A stretch of DNA of 18,216 nucleotides from Bordetella parapertussis (GTDB lineage Bacteria > Pseudomonadota > Gammaproteobacteria > Burkholderiales > SG8-39), in NCBI GenBank assembly GCA_945906975.1, contig CAMDRY010000023.1, positions 1-18,216 of the forward strand, written 5' to 3'. Position 1 is the first letter of the stretch, and each line of letters opens with the position of its first letter. The notes beneath the pieces are model-generated. The model had not been told where the DNA came from. It worked only from the letters and a program-made list of their open reading frames with translations, and did not search any database. Positions 1 to 8,207 of this stretch are shown in pieces. The translations under genes and the position numbers were made by a program.

Positions 1-1
1 G

Positions 2-823
2 TTGGGCGAGCAGATTACTGAGCGCGGGCTAGGAAACGGTATTTCGATCATCATTTTCGCTGGAATTGCCGCAGGTTTGCCTAGCGCCATTGCCGGGATG
101 CTCGAACTCGTGCGAACCGGAGCGATGAGTCCCTTGGTTGCTTTGCTCATCGCGGTGGCTGTTGCCTTGGTTACGTGGGCGGTTTGCTTTGTCGAGCGAG
201 GCCAGCGGAAAATCCTCGTCAACTACGCGAAACGACAGGTCGGCAACAAGGTTTACGGTGGGCAGTCATCGCACCTCCCTTTCAAGCTGAATATGGCGGG
301 CGTAATCCCCCCTATTTTTGCCTCTTCAATAATTCTGTTTCCCGCCACCATTGCCGGTTGGTTTGGGGCCCATGAGGGCATGACCTGGCTCAAGGACATC
401 GCAGCAACGCTGTCGCCGGGGCAACCGATCTACGTGTTGCTTTACGCGTCGGCGATCGTGTTCTTTTGCTTTTTCTACACGGCCTTGCAATACAATCCAA
501 AGGAAACTGCCGACAATCTTAAGAAGTCGGGTGCGTTTGTTCCGGGGATTCGGCCGGGTGACCAGACATCGCGTTATCTCTAGCGGATTCTGATGCGGTT
601 GACACTCGCAGGCGCCGTGTACGTGACTCTGGTTTGTCTGCTGCCCGAGTTCCTTATTCTGAAATGGAACGTGCCGTTTTACTTCGGCGGAACCTCGTTG
701 CTGATTATTGTTGTCGTGACGATGGATTTCATGTCTCAGGTACAGGCTTACATCATGTCGCACCAGTACGAAAGCCTGCTCAAAAAAGCGAATTTCAAGG
801 GGGCAGGGTTCTCTTCCCGGTAA
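2..823 (+). CDS. secY: Protein translocase subunit SecY, C-terminal part, interrupted by an in-frame TAG
   Basis: This is the central channel subunit of the SecYEG inner-membrane translocon; the 5' part lies left of the window. The first visible residues ([16 protein letters not shown]) match SecY near residue 170, and about 273 codons remain, which agrees with a full length near 443. The region covers roughly TM5 to TM10, including the cytoplasmic loop with [12 protein letters not shown], whose Arg corresponds to the functionally critical E. coli R357. Directly after that motif the frame meets TAG at 581-583, then continues in the same frame with [13 protein letters not shown] through TM9, TM10 and the usual C-terminus ([15 protein letters not shown]). 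There is no frameshift. As written, the protein would end before TM9. An ATG at 593 could allow a restart but has no good ribosome binding site. Identity is certain; the meaning of the stop is not (sequence error, real mutation, suppression or split protein). Confidence 0.93.
581..583 (+). other. In-frame amber codon inside secY
   Basis: The codons read CGT TAT CTC TAG CGG ATT CTG ATG, giving R-Y-L-stop-R-I-L-M. Homologues commonly carry an acidic residue here (E. coli has YID). A single GAG-to-TAG or CAG-to-TAG change would explain it. The frame on both sides is intact, so this is a substitution and not an indel. Confidence 0.85.
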
Positions 824-842
824 CGGGAGAGACAAGGAGCGC

Positions 843-1061
843 ATGTCGAAGGAAGACGTAATCCAAATGCAGGGGGAGATCGCTGAAACACTCCCGAACG
901 CGACCTTCCGCGTGAAGTTAGAGAATGGGCATATCGTGTTGGGACACATCTCGGGAAAAATGCGCATGCACTATATTCGCATCCTGCCGGGTGACAAGGT
1001 GACGGTGGAACTTACGCCGTATGACTTATCGAGGGCGCGGATCGTTTTCCGCGCCAAGTAA
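843..1061 (+). CDS. infA: Translation initiation factor IF-1
   Basis: A 72-residue protein, the usual length for IF-1, made of one S1-like OB fold (about residues 5-70). It binds the 30S A site and helps IF-2 and IF-3 in start-site selection. Recognisable segments are [13 protein letters not shown] at the start, [20 protein letters not shown] in the barrel and [14 protein letters not shown] at the end. The ATG is preceded by an AAGGAG ribosome binding site at 834-839. It sits 19 bp after the secY stop and 12 bp before rpmJ, the usual spc-to-alpha operon junction in betaproteobacteria. Nothing unusual is seen. Confidence 0.97.
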   Translation: MSKEDVIQMQGEIAETLPNATFRVKLENGHIVLGHISGKMRMHYIRILPGDKVTVELTPYDLSRARIVFRAK

Positions 1062-1073
1062 AAGGGGAAGACC

Positions 1074-1187
1074 ATGAAAGTATTGGCTTCGGTAAAGAAA
1101 ATCTGCCGTAACTGCAAAGTCATTCGTCGTAATCGTGTGGTTCGCGTGATCTGCAAAGATCCCCGCCATAAGCAGCGTCAGGGTTAA
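1074..1187 (+). CDS. rpmJ: 50S ribosomal protein L36 (bL36), zinc-binding type
   Basis: A 37-codon gene starting at ATG 1074 and ending TAA 1185-1187, with an AGGGGAAG-type ribosome binding site just upstream. The product begins [19 protein letters not shown] and ends RHKQRQG. It keeps the four zinc ligands C11, C14, C27 and H32, so it is the zinc-containing C+ form and not the zinc-free paralogue found in some genomes. L36 binds 23S rRNA late in 50S assembly. Position between infA and rpsM is the conserved one. Confidence 0.95.
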   Translation: MKVLASVKKICRNCKVIRRNRVVRVICKDPRHKQRQG

Positions 1188-1225
1188 GTTTTTCCGGCGT
1201 TTCTCCCGGTTTGGGTGAGCGCAGA

Positions 1226-1254
1226 TGGTTAAAAGTCGATTTTTAAGCTATAAT
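1226..1254 (+). promoter_or_regulatory. Possible sigma70 promoter for the rpsM-rplQ (alpha) operon
   Basis: The 111-bp gap between rpmJ and rpsM contains a perfect TATAAT at 1249-1254 in an AT-rich stretch, 44 bp before the rpsM start. The best spaced -35 candidate is TGGTTA at 1226-1231, with a 17-bp spacer, but it is a poor match to TTGACA. The location fits an alpha-operon promoter and the leader where S4 feedback control could act. The -10 is good; the promoter as a whole is inferred. Confidence 0.45.
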
Positions 1255-1298
1255 TTCCAGTTTCGCGTTTCCAGCGTGTAGTTAATTAAGGTGACAGT

Positions 1299-1676
1299 AT
1301 GGCCCGTATCGCAGGCGTAAACATCCCGAACCACCAGCATGCCGTTATTGCCCTTCAGGCGATTTTCGGCATCGGCAGCGCGCGCTCCAAGGCGATTTGC
1401 GTGTCCGCCAATATCAAGTCGGCTACCAAGGTCAAGGACTTGTCCGAACCACAGCTGGAACGTCTGCGCGAGGAAGTCGCCCGTTTCACTGTTGAGGGTG
1501 ACCTTCGGCGCGAAGTGTCCATGAACATTAAGCGTCTTATGGACCTTGGTTGCTATCGTGGTGTCCGTCATCGCAAAGGACTCCCCCTTCGTGGTCAGCG
1601 TACACGTACCAACGCCCGTACCCGTAAGGGGCCGCGCAAGGCGGCGATCGCGGGCAAGGTTCAAGCCGGCAAGTAG
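1299..1676 (+). CDS. rpsM: 30S ribosomal protein S13 (uS13)
   Basis: A 125-residue protein with the S13 signature from the first residue, [19 protein letters not shown], followed by the helix-two-turns-helix region ([13 protein letters not shown]) and the basic tail [17 protein letters not shown] that reaches between tRNAs in the 30S head. It contacts 16S rRNA helices and the 50S subunit through intersubunit bridges. It is a few residues longer than the usual 118-121, because of a basic tail ([11 protein letters not shown]). It is the first gene of the alpha operon and is followed 47 bp later by rpsK. Confidence 0.96.
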   Translation: MARIAGVNIPNHQHAVIALQAIFGIGSARSKAICVSANIKSATKVKDLSEPQLERLREEVARFTVEGDLRREVSMNIKRLMDLGCYRGVRHRKGLPLRGQRTRTNARTRKGPRKAAIAGKVQAGK

Positions 1677-1723
1677 CCGTCAGCAGATTCGCGCACATAT
1701 CGATTTATTGAGGATAAGCACAA

Positions 1724-2131
1724 ATGGCTAAGCCCCCAGCCCAGCAGCCGGCGAATACCCGGGTTAGGAAAAAAGTTAAGAAGAACGTCGCGGAAGGTAT
1801 CGCGCACGTGCACGCATCGTTCAACAACACGATTATCACCATCACAGACCGTCAGGGTAACGCACTGTCCTGGGCTACCTCTGGAGCTGCTGGCTTCAAG
1901 GGCTCGCGCAAGTCGACGCCGTTTGCCGCTCAGGTCGCTGCTGAAAGCGCCGGTAAGGCTGCGCAGGAGTGCGGTGTTAAGAATCTTGAAGTTCGCATTA
2001 AGGGGCCTGGGCCTGGTCGTGAGTCGGCTGTGCGCGCACTCAACGCCCTTGGCTTGAAAATCACCAGCATTTCCGACGTTACGCCGGTGCCGCACAATGG
2101 CTGCCGTGCGCCCAAGCGTCGCCGCATCTAA
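1724..2131 (+). CDS. rpsK: 30S ribosomal protein S11 (uS11)
   Basis: A 135-residue protein, a few residues longer at the N-terminus than E. coli S11 (129). The segments [43 protein letters not shown] and the C-terminal [18 protein letters not shown] are diagnostic. S11 lies on the 30S platform next to the 3' minor-domain rRNA and shapes the E-site region. A GAGGAT ribosome binding site precedes the ATG. It lies between rpsM and rpsD in the standard alpha-operon order. Confidence 0.96.
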   Translation: MAKPPAQQPANTRVRKKVKKNVAEGIAHVHASFNNTIITITDRQGNALSWATSGAAGFKGSRKSTPFAAQVAAESAGKAAQECGVKNLEVRIKGPGPGRESAVRALNALGLKITSISDVTPVPHNGCRAPKRRRI

Positions 2132-2149
2132 CGACTTAACGAGAATCCT

Positions 2150-2779
2150 ATGGCACGCAACCTAGATCCCAAATGCCGGCAGTGTCGCCGGGAGGGCGAA
2201 AAGCTCTTCCTCAAAGGCGAAAAATGTTTCACTGACAAATGCGCCATCGAGCGTCGGCCCTATGCTCCAGGCCAACATGGCCAGAAGAGCGGTCAACGTT
2301 TGTCGGACTTTGGCAAGCAGCTCCGTGAAAAACAGAAGGTTCGTCGTATTTACGGCGTGCTCGAGGGCCAGTTTCGCCGGGTTTATGCCGAAGCATCCAG
2401 GCGCAAGGGCGTTACCGGTGAGTCACTGCTGCAGATTCTTGAGTCGCGCCTGGACACCGTTGCGTACCGCATGGGTTTCGGTTCCTCACGGACGGAGGCC
2501 CGGCAAGTGGTTCGGCATAACGGCATCTTGGTCAACGGCAAGCGCGTAAACATCCCCTCTTACCAGGTTAAGCCCGGTGATGTGGTTGAAGTGGCTGAAA
2601 AATCCAAGGCGCAATTGCGCATCAAGGCAGCCGCAGAGGCCGCTGAGTCGCGCGGCGTTCCCGAGTGGATGGAAGTTGATTCAAAAGGGCTTAAGGGAAC
2701 GTTCAAGGCGCTTCCGCAGCGCTCAGAGCTGCCTGCCACGATTAACGAGGCTCTGGTAGTTGAGCTGTATTCGAAGTAA
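2150..2779 (+). CDS. rpsD: 30S ribosomal protein S4 (uS4), zinc-ribbon type
   Basis: A 209-residue protein that matches the betaproteobacterial S4 length. The N-terminus [18 protein letters not shown] carries C9 and C12, with C26 and C31 following, giving a four-cysteine zinc-binding set. The S4 RNA-binding domain lies around residues 98-160 ([18 protein letters not shown] and [22 protein letters not shown]). S4 nucleates 30S assembly on the 16S 5' domain. In E. coli it also represses translation of the alpha operon, so the same control may exist here, but no pseudoknot was demonstrated. It sits 18 bp after rpsK and 24 bp before rpoA. Confidence 0.97.
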   Translation: MARNLDPKCRQCRREGEKLFLKGEKCFTDKCAIERRPYAPGQHGQKSGQRLSDFGKQLREKQKVRRIYGVLEGQFRRVYAEASRRKGVTGESLLQILESRLDTVAYRMGFGSSRTEARQVVRHNGILVNGKRVNIPSYQVKPGDVVEVAEKSKAQLRIKAAAEAAESRGVPEWMEVDSKGLKGTFKALPQRSELPATINEALVVELYSK

Positions 2780-2803
2780 CGCATTACTGCACAAGGATTT
2801 CTC

Positions 2804-3787
2804 ATGCAAACCAGCGGATTTCTGAAACCGCGTATCATCGACGTGCAGAGCATCTCCACATCCCATGCGAAAGTGGTGATGGAGCCTTTCGAGCGCGGAT
2901 ACGGACACACACTTGGCAACGCTCTGCGTCGGGTGTTGCTTTCCTCCATGCCGGGTTTTGCTCCTACGGAGGTGCAGATTTCGGGCGTATTGCACGAGTA
3001 CTCGACCATCGAGGGAGTTCAGGAGGATGTGGTTGACATCCTGTTGAACCTTAAGGGCGTCGTGCTGAAGCTGCACAACCGTTCGGAGGCGCTGCTCACC
3101 CTGAAGAAAAAGGGCGAGGGTCCTGTGACTGCGGGGGATATCGAAGCGTCCCATGATGTCGAGATCATAAATCCAGAGCACGTGATCGCCCACCTGTCGC
3201 CTGGCGGCCATCTTGAGATGGAGATCAAGATTGAAAAAGGTCACGGCTACAACCCGGGTAATCAGCGCGAAGTATCGGAAGAGTCCAAAGGCGTCGGCAG
3301 GATCATTCTTGACGCTTCGTTTTCGCCTGTAAAGCGCGTTTCCTATGCCGTTGAGTCGGCCCGCGTTGAACAGCGCACGGACCTTGACAAGCTTATTCTC
3401 GATATCGAAACGAACGGCGCTATTGAGCCTGAAGAAGCGGTTCGTTACGCAGCGTCGATTCTGGTGGATCAGCTCTCGGTGTTCGCGTCGCTCGAAGGGA
3501 CGCCTGCCGCGGTTGAAGCGCCGCCCAAGATCACGGTAGATCCGATTTTGCTTCGTCCGGTGGATGACCTCGAACTGACAGTGCGTTCGGCGAACTGCCT
3601 CAAGGCCGAGAATATTTATTACATCGGCGATCTTATCCAACGTACCGAAACAGAATTGCTCAAGACCCCCAACCTCGGTCGCAAGTCACTAAACGAGATC
3701 AAGGAGGTTTTGGCTTCACGAGGGCTCACCCTCGGCATGAAGCTGGAAAATTGGCCGCCGGCCGGTCTGGAAGCCGTACGCAACTAA
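2804..3787 (+). CDS. rpoA: DNA-directed RNA polymerase alpha subunit
   Basis: A 327-residue alpha subunit, the normal size. The N-terminal dimerisation domain holds the family signature [20 protein letters not shown] near residues 32-51. The C-terminal domain starts near residue 245 with [16 protein letters not shown], which includes the Arg equivalent to E. coli R265 that binds UP elements. It continues with [21 protein letters not shown]. The protein assembles core polymerase and contacts promoter DNA and activators. The gene is preceded by an AAGGAT ribosome binding site and is followed by rplQ, the conserved arrangement. Confidence 0.97.
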   Translation: MQTSGFLKPRIIDVQSISTSHAKVVMEPFERGYGHTLGNALRRVLLSSMPGFAPTEVQISGVLHEYSTIEGVQEDVVDILLNLKGVVLKLHNRSEALLTLKKKGEGPVTAGDIEASHDVEIINPEHVIAHLSPGGHLEMEIKIEKGHGYNPGNQREVSEESKGVGRIILDASFSPVKRVSYAVESARVEQRTDLDKLILDIETNGAIEPEEAVRYAASILVDQLSVFASLEGTPAAVEAPPKITVDPILLRPVDDLELTVRSANCLKAENIYYIGDLIQRTETELLKTPNLGRKSLNEIKEVLASRGLTLGMKLENWPPAGLEAVRN

Positions 3788-3827
3788 GACGGGCGGCGTA
3801 AGCCGTCTGTAACAAGGAATCAAGATC

Positions 3828-4226
3828 ATGCGCCACCGTTTGGGACTGAGAAAACTTAACCGCACTTCGAGCCACAGGCTTGCAATGCTTCGCAATATGA
3901 CAAATTCCTTGCTTAAGCATGAGGTCATCAAGACCACGTTGCCCAAGGCCAAAGAGTTGCGTCGCGTTGTCGAGCCCATGATCACTCTCGGTAAGAAGCC
4001 TTCATTGTCGAACCGCCGTTTGGCGTTCGACCGGCTCCGTGATCGTGAAATGGTCACGAAGTTGTTCAACGAACTTGGGCCGCGTTACGCTACACGTCCC
4101 GGTGGTTACCTGCGGATTCTTAAGTTTGGTTTCCGCCAGGGCGACAACGCGCCCATGGCTTTGGTCGAACTCATGGACCGGCCGGAGGTCGTTGAAGAGG
4201 CTGCATCGGAGCCGGTTAAGCCCTAA
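3828..4226 (+). CDS. rplQ: 50S ribosomal protein L17 (bL17)
   Basis: A 132-residue protein starting [17 protein letters not shown], the L17 signature. It has the conserved core [31 protein letters not shown] region and ends in [19 protein letters not shown]. The last ~16 residues ([11 protein letters not shown] and neighbours) are a species-type acidic tail. L17 lies near the peptide exit tunnel. It is the last gene of the alpha operon, 40 bp after rpoA, and is followed 21 bp later by an intrinsic terminator. Confidence 0.97.
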   Translation: MRHRLGLRKLNRTSSHRLAMLRNMTNSLLKHEVIKTTLPKAKELRRVVEPMITLGKKPSLSNRRLAFDRLRDREMVTKLFNELGPRYATRPGGYLRILKFGFRQGDNAPMALVELMDRPEVVEEAASEPVKP

Positions 4227-4247
4227 AGGCTTTTCCCGCTTAATCAA

Positions 4248-4274
4248 AAGCTGGCTTGATGCCGGCTTTTTTTT
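4248..4274 (+). terminator. Intrinsic terminator of the alpha operon
   Basis: AAGCTGGC (4248-4255), a five-base loop TTGAT and GCCGGCTT (4261-4268) form an 8-bp stem with one wobble pair. It runs straight into a T tract at 4267-4274, just downstream of rplQ. This is a textbook rho-independent terminator. Confidence 0.9.
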
Positions 4275-4560
4275 CGCGCCCACTTTGCGCTAATTTGAAG
4301 TTGCGCCGTTCAATCTGCATTCAGTGACAGGCTGGTCGCTATCTGCCTGTGGTCGCTATGTGGCGCGATAGCGTGCCCAGGTGGAGTTTCCCGAGCTAAA
4401 GCGCTCCGCGAGGCGGGTAATGCGCATCGCGCGCACTTCCACCCAGTTGGCGCTTGCTATCGAAAAGAACCATTTAAATAAACATTGAGGCCGCGGAATG
4501 ACACGCGGCGTGTCACCGCCGAAACGGCAGAGTAAAAAGCTTCGGGGGCGACGGTTATGG
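4275..4560. other. Stretch without a recognisable gene
   Basis: Between the alpha-operon terminator and the SRPBCC pseudogene I see no coding region I can support. A minus-strand open frame (4356-4598) exists but its translation has no recognisable domain, runs into the neighbouring pseudogene and has no ribosome binding site. It may be old, decayed coding DNA. Confidence 0.4.
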
Positions 4561-5046
4561 CTAATTGACGGCTTCTTTGCGAAGTTGCCCTTCGTCAACC
4601 AACCGACGAATATTGAAGATCGTATCTAAGTCCGCTTTCATATAGGCGTTTTTGACGAAGCCGCTATAAAACTCATCTTCATCCCCCTGTCCCAAGCCGC
4701 CCGGCGTTTCGTACTCAAAGCGTACGAATAGTTACCCCGATTGTGGTTCCTCAATCCGCATAACCAGTGTCGCCGCGGGAATGTCGCCATCAGCGTCGGT
4801 ATCGTAACGAACCTGCTGTAAATTCTCAAAACACACCTTATCCCGTATTTTCGCTTTTCCGAAGCGCAATTCCCGGATGAGCGTATGTTCGTTTCGCTCG
4901 AGTATGTGAACCTCATCGAGCGCGAGGACAAACAGTGCCGGACGTTCCGCGCGTAGCACCAAGCCATTCCACAATTGTTCACGCGTCAAAGCCTCAATGA
5001 GCAGGTTAGTTGGATCGTTGACTTGTATGAGGTGACTGAAGTTCAT
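4561..5046 (-). pseudogene. SRPBCC / DUF1857-like protein, broken by an in-frame TAA
   Basis: On the minus strand, ATG at 5046 opens MNFSHLIQVNDPTNLLIEAL, then LTREQLWNGLVLRAERPALFV and ILERNEHTLIRELRFG, which I recognise as the DUF1857 (AtaL-like) branch of the START/SRPBCC ligand-binding fold. After RIEEPQSG the frame meets TAA (TTA on the + strand at 4732-4734). It then continues in the same frame with LFVRFEYETPGGLGQ, DEDEFYSGFVKNAYMKADL and DTIFNIRRLVDEGQL to a TAG at 4561-4563. The two parts together give about 160 residues, the family's usual length, with no frameshift. So this is a near-complete gene carrying one nonsense codon. Function of the family is unclear (small hydrophobic ligand binding). 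It is isolated, with no operon partner. Confidence 0.7.
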
Positions 5047-5222
5047 GTCTGCGACAAAAGTCCTTGTGTTTATCGGCGTGGCAATCTGGTCCTGAGCTGC
5101 AAAAACGGCACAGCAAAGTTGAGCTGGAACTTATGCGCGAAAGAGGCTCCCTGCGGGATCTGCCTCGCCATCGTAATGCTTACTAAAGGTGAGCATAGGA
5201 ACCGCTGTTGCTTGCTTTGGAT

Positions 5223-6083
5223 TTATCCCAGTAGCAGAAGGGCGACACCGCTAACCGAGAGAGCGGCGCCGCAAAGTAGTTGTCTGGTGATTGGCTCGTT
5301 ACGAAGCAGGACCGTGCCAAAGGCAAGTGCGAACAATGGAAAGGTGGCAGCGATGCTTGATACGACCGCAACGCTGCCGCTCGCTAAGCCCAGATACATT
5401 GCGAGCATAGCGGCGCCGTTGCACAGTCCTACCGCCATAAACCAAGGCACCGTCGCGCGCGGCACGTCAACCGCCCGTCGTCCGCGAAAAAAGTAGATCA
5501 AGGTGATTAGAATCGCCGAGGCGGTGTAGGCAATTAGCACGGCGGCGAAAGGATTGTTCCAAAAGCCAAAGCCGCCCGTGGTGAAATTTTGCGCGATTGC
5601 GCGCACGGCCGCAGCGCCAAGGGGGAAGGCAAGCGCGAGCAAGGGCCAGTGCCGCGGAGCGCTCCGCCCGCCCATGCTAAGCAGCGCGCCGCCTGCGACT
5701 ACGACCAAGGTACCCATCACAACGGAGGTGGTGAGGTGCTCACCCAGAAACACAATCGCCCCAGCACTCGCAAACACCGGAGTCGTGCCATAAAGGGCGC
5801 CCGCTGTACCCGGCCCCATACGCCGATTCGCTTCGAAGCCGAGCAAGGTGGCTGCGACTGGGAAAAACAGGCCGGTAAGCGCGAATGTCAGCGCGGCGTG
5901 ACTGTTCCAACCTGAAAGGTCAAGAAAGAACGGCGCGAGCAGCCAAAGGATGATGCAGGTGGTGGGCAGGCTGATGGTAGCGCCGGCGGTCGGGTCGACC
6001 TGGGCGAGGCCGCGTTTGCTGAGAACCAGACCCGCACCAAAACACATGGAGGCTAAAAGGGCCCAGAGAACGAACGCCGGCAT
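5223..6083 (-). CDS. EamA/DMT-family inner-membrane transporter
   Basis: A 286-residue, strongly hydrophobic protein with about ten predicted membrane helices in two EamA repeats (about residues 5-136 and 148-286). The repeats are seen in motifs such as FGAGLVLSKRGLAQVDP and ANRRMGPGTAGALYGTTPVF, and in the second half AMYLGLASGSVAVVSSIAATFPLFALAFG and LLRNEPITRQLLCGAALSVSGVALLLLG. Members of the drug/metabolite transporter superfamily move small metabolites; the substrate cannot be read from sequence. The ATG at 6083 overlaps the stop of the upstream glycerate kinase gene by one base (TGATG); a GTG one codon earlier (6086) is also possible. The overlap implies a shared transcript and translational coupling, which suggests, but does not prove, a role linked to glycerate or related acids. 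Confidence 0.85.
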   Translation of the reverse strand: MPAFVLWALLASMCFGAGLVLSKRGLAQVDPTAGATISLPTTCIILWLLAPFFLDLSGWNSHAALTFALTGLFFPVAATLLGFEANRRMGPGTAGALYGTTPVFASAGAIVFLGEHLTTSVVMGTLVVVAGGALLSMGGRSAPRHWPLLALAFPLGAAAVRAIAQNFTTGGFGFWNNPFAAVLIAYTASAILITLIYFFRGRRAVDVPRATVPWFMAVGLCNGAAMLAMYLGLASGSVAVVSSIAATFPLFALAFGTVLLRNEPITRQLLCGAALSVSGVALLLLG

Positions 6084-7357
6084 CACCGGTTTATCAAAAT
6101 GACGCGATAGTCGTTGATATTGGTTCGTGTCGGACCGGTGACAATCAGGTCGCCAAGGCGTTCATAAAAACCGTAACCATCGTTGTTTGCCAGAAGTTTT
6201 TTTGCAGATATCCCCAGTTTTTCCGCGCGCGCCAGCGCGTCCGGCGATAACACGGCTCCGGCGTTGTCTTCCGAGCCATCAATGCCGTCCGTGTCGGCGG
6301 CCAGTGCCCAGGTATCCGGCATGCCATCAAGTTCTATCGCAAGTGAGAGCAAGAACTCTGTACAGCGTCCACCGCGGCCCTTGCCGCGCAGTGTCACGGT
6401 GCATTCGCCCCCGGATATGAGCGCCACCGGGGCTTTAAACGGGGCGGCGTGTGTCTGGATCTGACGGGTCAGCGCGGCGTAAACCTTTGCGACTTCGGCC
6501 GCTTCGCCTGTGACGCTGTCGCCCAGCACGACCGCCGGAATGTGATGTTGTTCGAAAAATAAGGCTGCCGCGCGCAAGGACTGCTGTGCCGTGGCAATGA
6601 GCTTCGTGCTTACCCGCTCAAACGCTTTGTTGCCTGGCTTGGGTGTTTCTGCAACTTCGCCGCGTGCGCCGCGTTCAAGATGTGCCGTGACAGTCGCCGG
6701 GGCGTTCACCCCGAAGCGCGCAAAGATATCGAGCGCGTCCTGATAGGTCGAGGGATCCGGGGAGCAGGGCCCTGAAGCGATATGCGTGGGATTGTCCCCG
6801 GTGACATCCGAGATCACCAGGGCAAGCACCTCGGCTTTGCATGCCGCGGCGAGCCTGCCCCCTTGAATCAAGGAAAGGTGCTTGCGTACCGTATTCATGT
6901 CCTGGATTGGTGCGCCACAGCGCAGCAATTCGCGAGTGGTGGTCTTGAGCTCGTCCATCGTAATGGCCTGGACCGGCAGGGATAGCAAGGAGGAGCCGCC
7001 GCCGGAAACCAGCATCAGCAGCAAGTCATCTTTGCCCAGTGATCTTGCGAGACGGAGGATTTCTCGCGCCGCCGTCTCGCCCGACTCATCGGGTACGGGA
7101 TGGCCCGCCTCGATCACCTTGATGCGGTTGGTAAGCAGGCCGTGCTGGTAGCGCGTTATGACCAAGCCCGACAAAGGGGCTTCTGCCGGCCAGTGCTGCT
7201 CGACCGCAAGCGCCATCGAGGCGGCCGCTTTCCCTGCGCCCACCACCACGGTTTTGCCTTTGGGCGGCCGCGGCAGGCTGGCTGGAAGGATTTGAAAGGG
7301 GTCGGCGGCAGATACGGCGGCGTTAAAGCTCGCTGTGAGCAATGCTTTGGGATCCAT
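6083..7357 (-). CDS. Glycerate 2-kinase (DUF4147/MOFRL family)
   Basis: A 424-residue protein with an N-terminal DUF4147 domain (about 5-235) and a C-terminal MOFRL domain (about 305-415). Diagnostic stretches are TVVVGAGKAAASMALAVE (Lys43 probably catalytic), LVSGGGSSLLSLP near residue 120, NTVRKHLSLIQGGRLA near 160, ISDVTGDNPTHIASGP, SGGECTVTLRGKGRGGRCTE and the acidic DTDGIDGSEDNAGA. Family members (GckA/TtuD) phosphorylate D-glycerate to 2-phosphoglycerate, feeding glyoxylate, tartrate or serine-derived carbon into lower glycolysis. It is the first gene of a two-gene minus-strand unit with the EamA transporter. The strand and lack of shared control suggest it is not part of the aromatic cluster. 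Confidence 0.9.
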   Translation of the reverse strand: MDPKALLTASFNAAVSAADPFQILPASLPRPPKGKTVVVGAGKAAASMALAVEQHWPAEAPLSGLVITRYQHGLLTNRIKVIEAGHPVPDESGETAAREILRLARSLGKDDLLLMLVSGGGSSLLSLPVQAITMDELKTTTRELLRCGAPIQDMNTVRKHLSLIQGGRLAAACKAEVLALVISDVTGDNPTHIASGPCSPDPSTYQDALDIFARFGVNAPATVTAHLERGARGEVAETPKPGNKAFERVSTKLIATAQQSLRAAALFFEQHHIPAVVLGDSVTGEAAEVAKVYAALTRQIQTHAAPFKAPVALISGGECTVTLRGKGRGGRCTEFLLSLAIELDGMPDTWALAADTDGIDGSEDNAGAVLSPDALARAEKLGISAKKLLANNDGYGFYERLGDLIVTGPTRTNINDYRVILINR

Positions 7358-7497
7358 GCCGCGAAGCTACCAGCTTTTGCGGTGTCTCGTCACGTGATGC
7401 GATAAAATTTCCACCACGGTACACCAGCTAACACGCAAGCTGCGATACCGAGCCTGGCTCGGCCCGAAAAAACAACTATTTCGAGGGGGAGTTTCTG

Positions 7498-8186
7498 GTG
7501 GAAGCTTTCAAATCGGGCGCCGACGCCCTGTTTATTCTTTAGGGTGCGGTGATGGTGCTTGCCATGCACGCCGGATTCGCGTTTCTTGAATTGGGCACGG
7601 TGCGGACCAAAAAGCAGGTCAACGCCCTGGTAAAAATACTCACCGACTTTTCAGTTTCGACACTAGCCTATTTTTTGTCGGTTACGGCGTCGCGTATGGC
7701 ATTAGATTCATCGTCGGGACCGATACCTTGGCGCAGAAAAATGGCTATGATCTGGTGAAACTCTTTTTTCTACTCACCTTTGCCGCGGCGATCCCCGCCA
7801 TTGTTTCAGGCGGCATCCGGTCGGAGCGCTTTTCACCGGTGCTGTCGCCGGAGGCCTGTTTGTCTACATGTTCACGCTTACCCAGAATCACTGGAAAATC
7901 GATGATGTTCTGGGTGTGTGGCCTTTGTACGGCTTGTGTGGCGCTTGGGGGCATCGCTGCCGGCATTTTCGGCGCAAAGGCGCTGGGTGGCCTTGGTGGT
8001 GTCGCGTTAATGTCGCAGCTATGCGGCACCCTGCTCGGGATTGTCGTGGTCTTCGCAGGAGGCATAGTGGTTTATGGTGGACTTAAGGTGACGCTGGACC
8101 TGCGCCGTGATGAAGAGGAGGAATTCAACGGTGCCGACATTTCCATCCATCGGATTTACGCATCGCCAGATCGCGATCCGCGCTGA
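7498..8186 (+). pseudogene. amtB: Ammonium transporter (Amt/MEP/Rh), degraded remnant
   Basis: A good ribosome binding site (GAGGGGGAG, 7483-7491) precedes GTG 7498. Translation gives VEAFKSGADALFIL, then TAG at 7540-7542, then GAVMVLAMHAGFAFLELGTVR in the same frame, the typical Amt N-terminus. Near 7671-7676 a run of six Ts shifts the frame: the expected AYFFVGYGVAYGIRF continues only one base out. The new frame reads AQKNGYDLVKLFFLLTFAAAIPAIVSGGI and then breaks at about 7815-7840. From there the sequence jumps to AVAGGLFVYMFTLTQNHWKIDDVLGVWPLYGLCGAWG in another frame. A further indel near 7949-7955 restores IAAGIFGAKALGGLGGVALM and the normal C-terminus (EEEFNGADISIHRI). About 180 central residues, including the pore signature region, are missing, so this cannot make a working channel. 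Confidence 0.88.
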
Positions 8187-8207
8187 GCGGGTGGTCCGGA
8201 AAACGAC

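Noticed and set aside
2723..3640. Long minus-strand open frame opposite rpoA (305 residues)
   Set aside because: It lies wholly against rpoA and rpsD, has no recognisable domain and is rich in Arg and His, as expected of an antisense shadow of a conserved gene.
4975..5496. Plus-strand open frame across the pseudogene start and the EamA gene end (173 residues)
   Set aside because: It overlaps two better supported minus-strand genes, has low-complexity Ser/Arg/Thr content and no recognisable domain.
581..7542. An alternative genetic code with reassigned TAG or TAA, to explain the internal stops
   Set aside because: Both TAG and TAA end intact genes at the proper places in the same window (rpsM, the decarboxylase and the VOC gene end with TAG; infA, rpmJ, rpsK, rpsD, rpoA and rplQ with TAA). 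Reassignment is not supported.
7660..7960. Programmed frameshifting in the ammonium transporter
   Set aside because: There are several breaks of different kinds and about 180 codons are missing, so recoding cannot restore the protein. Decay is the simple reading.
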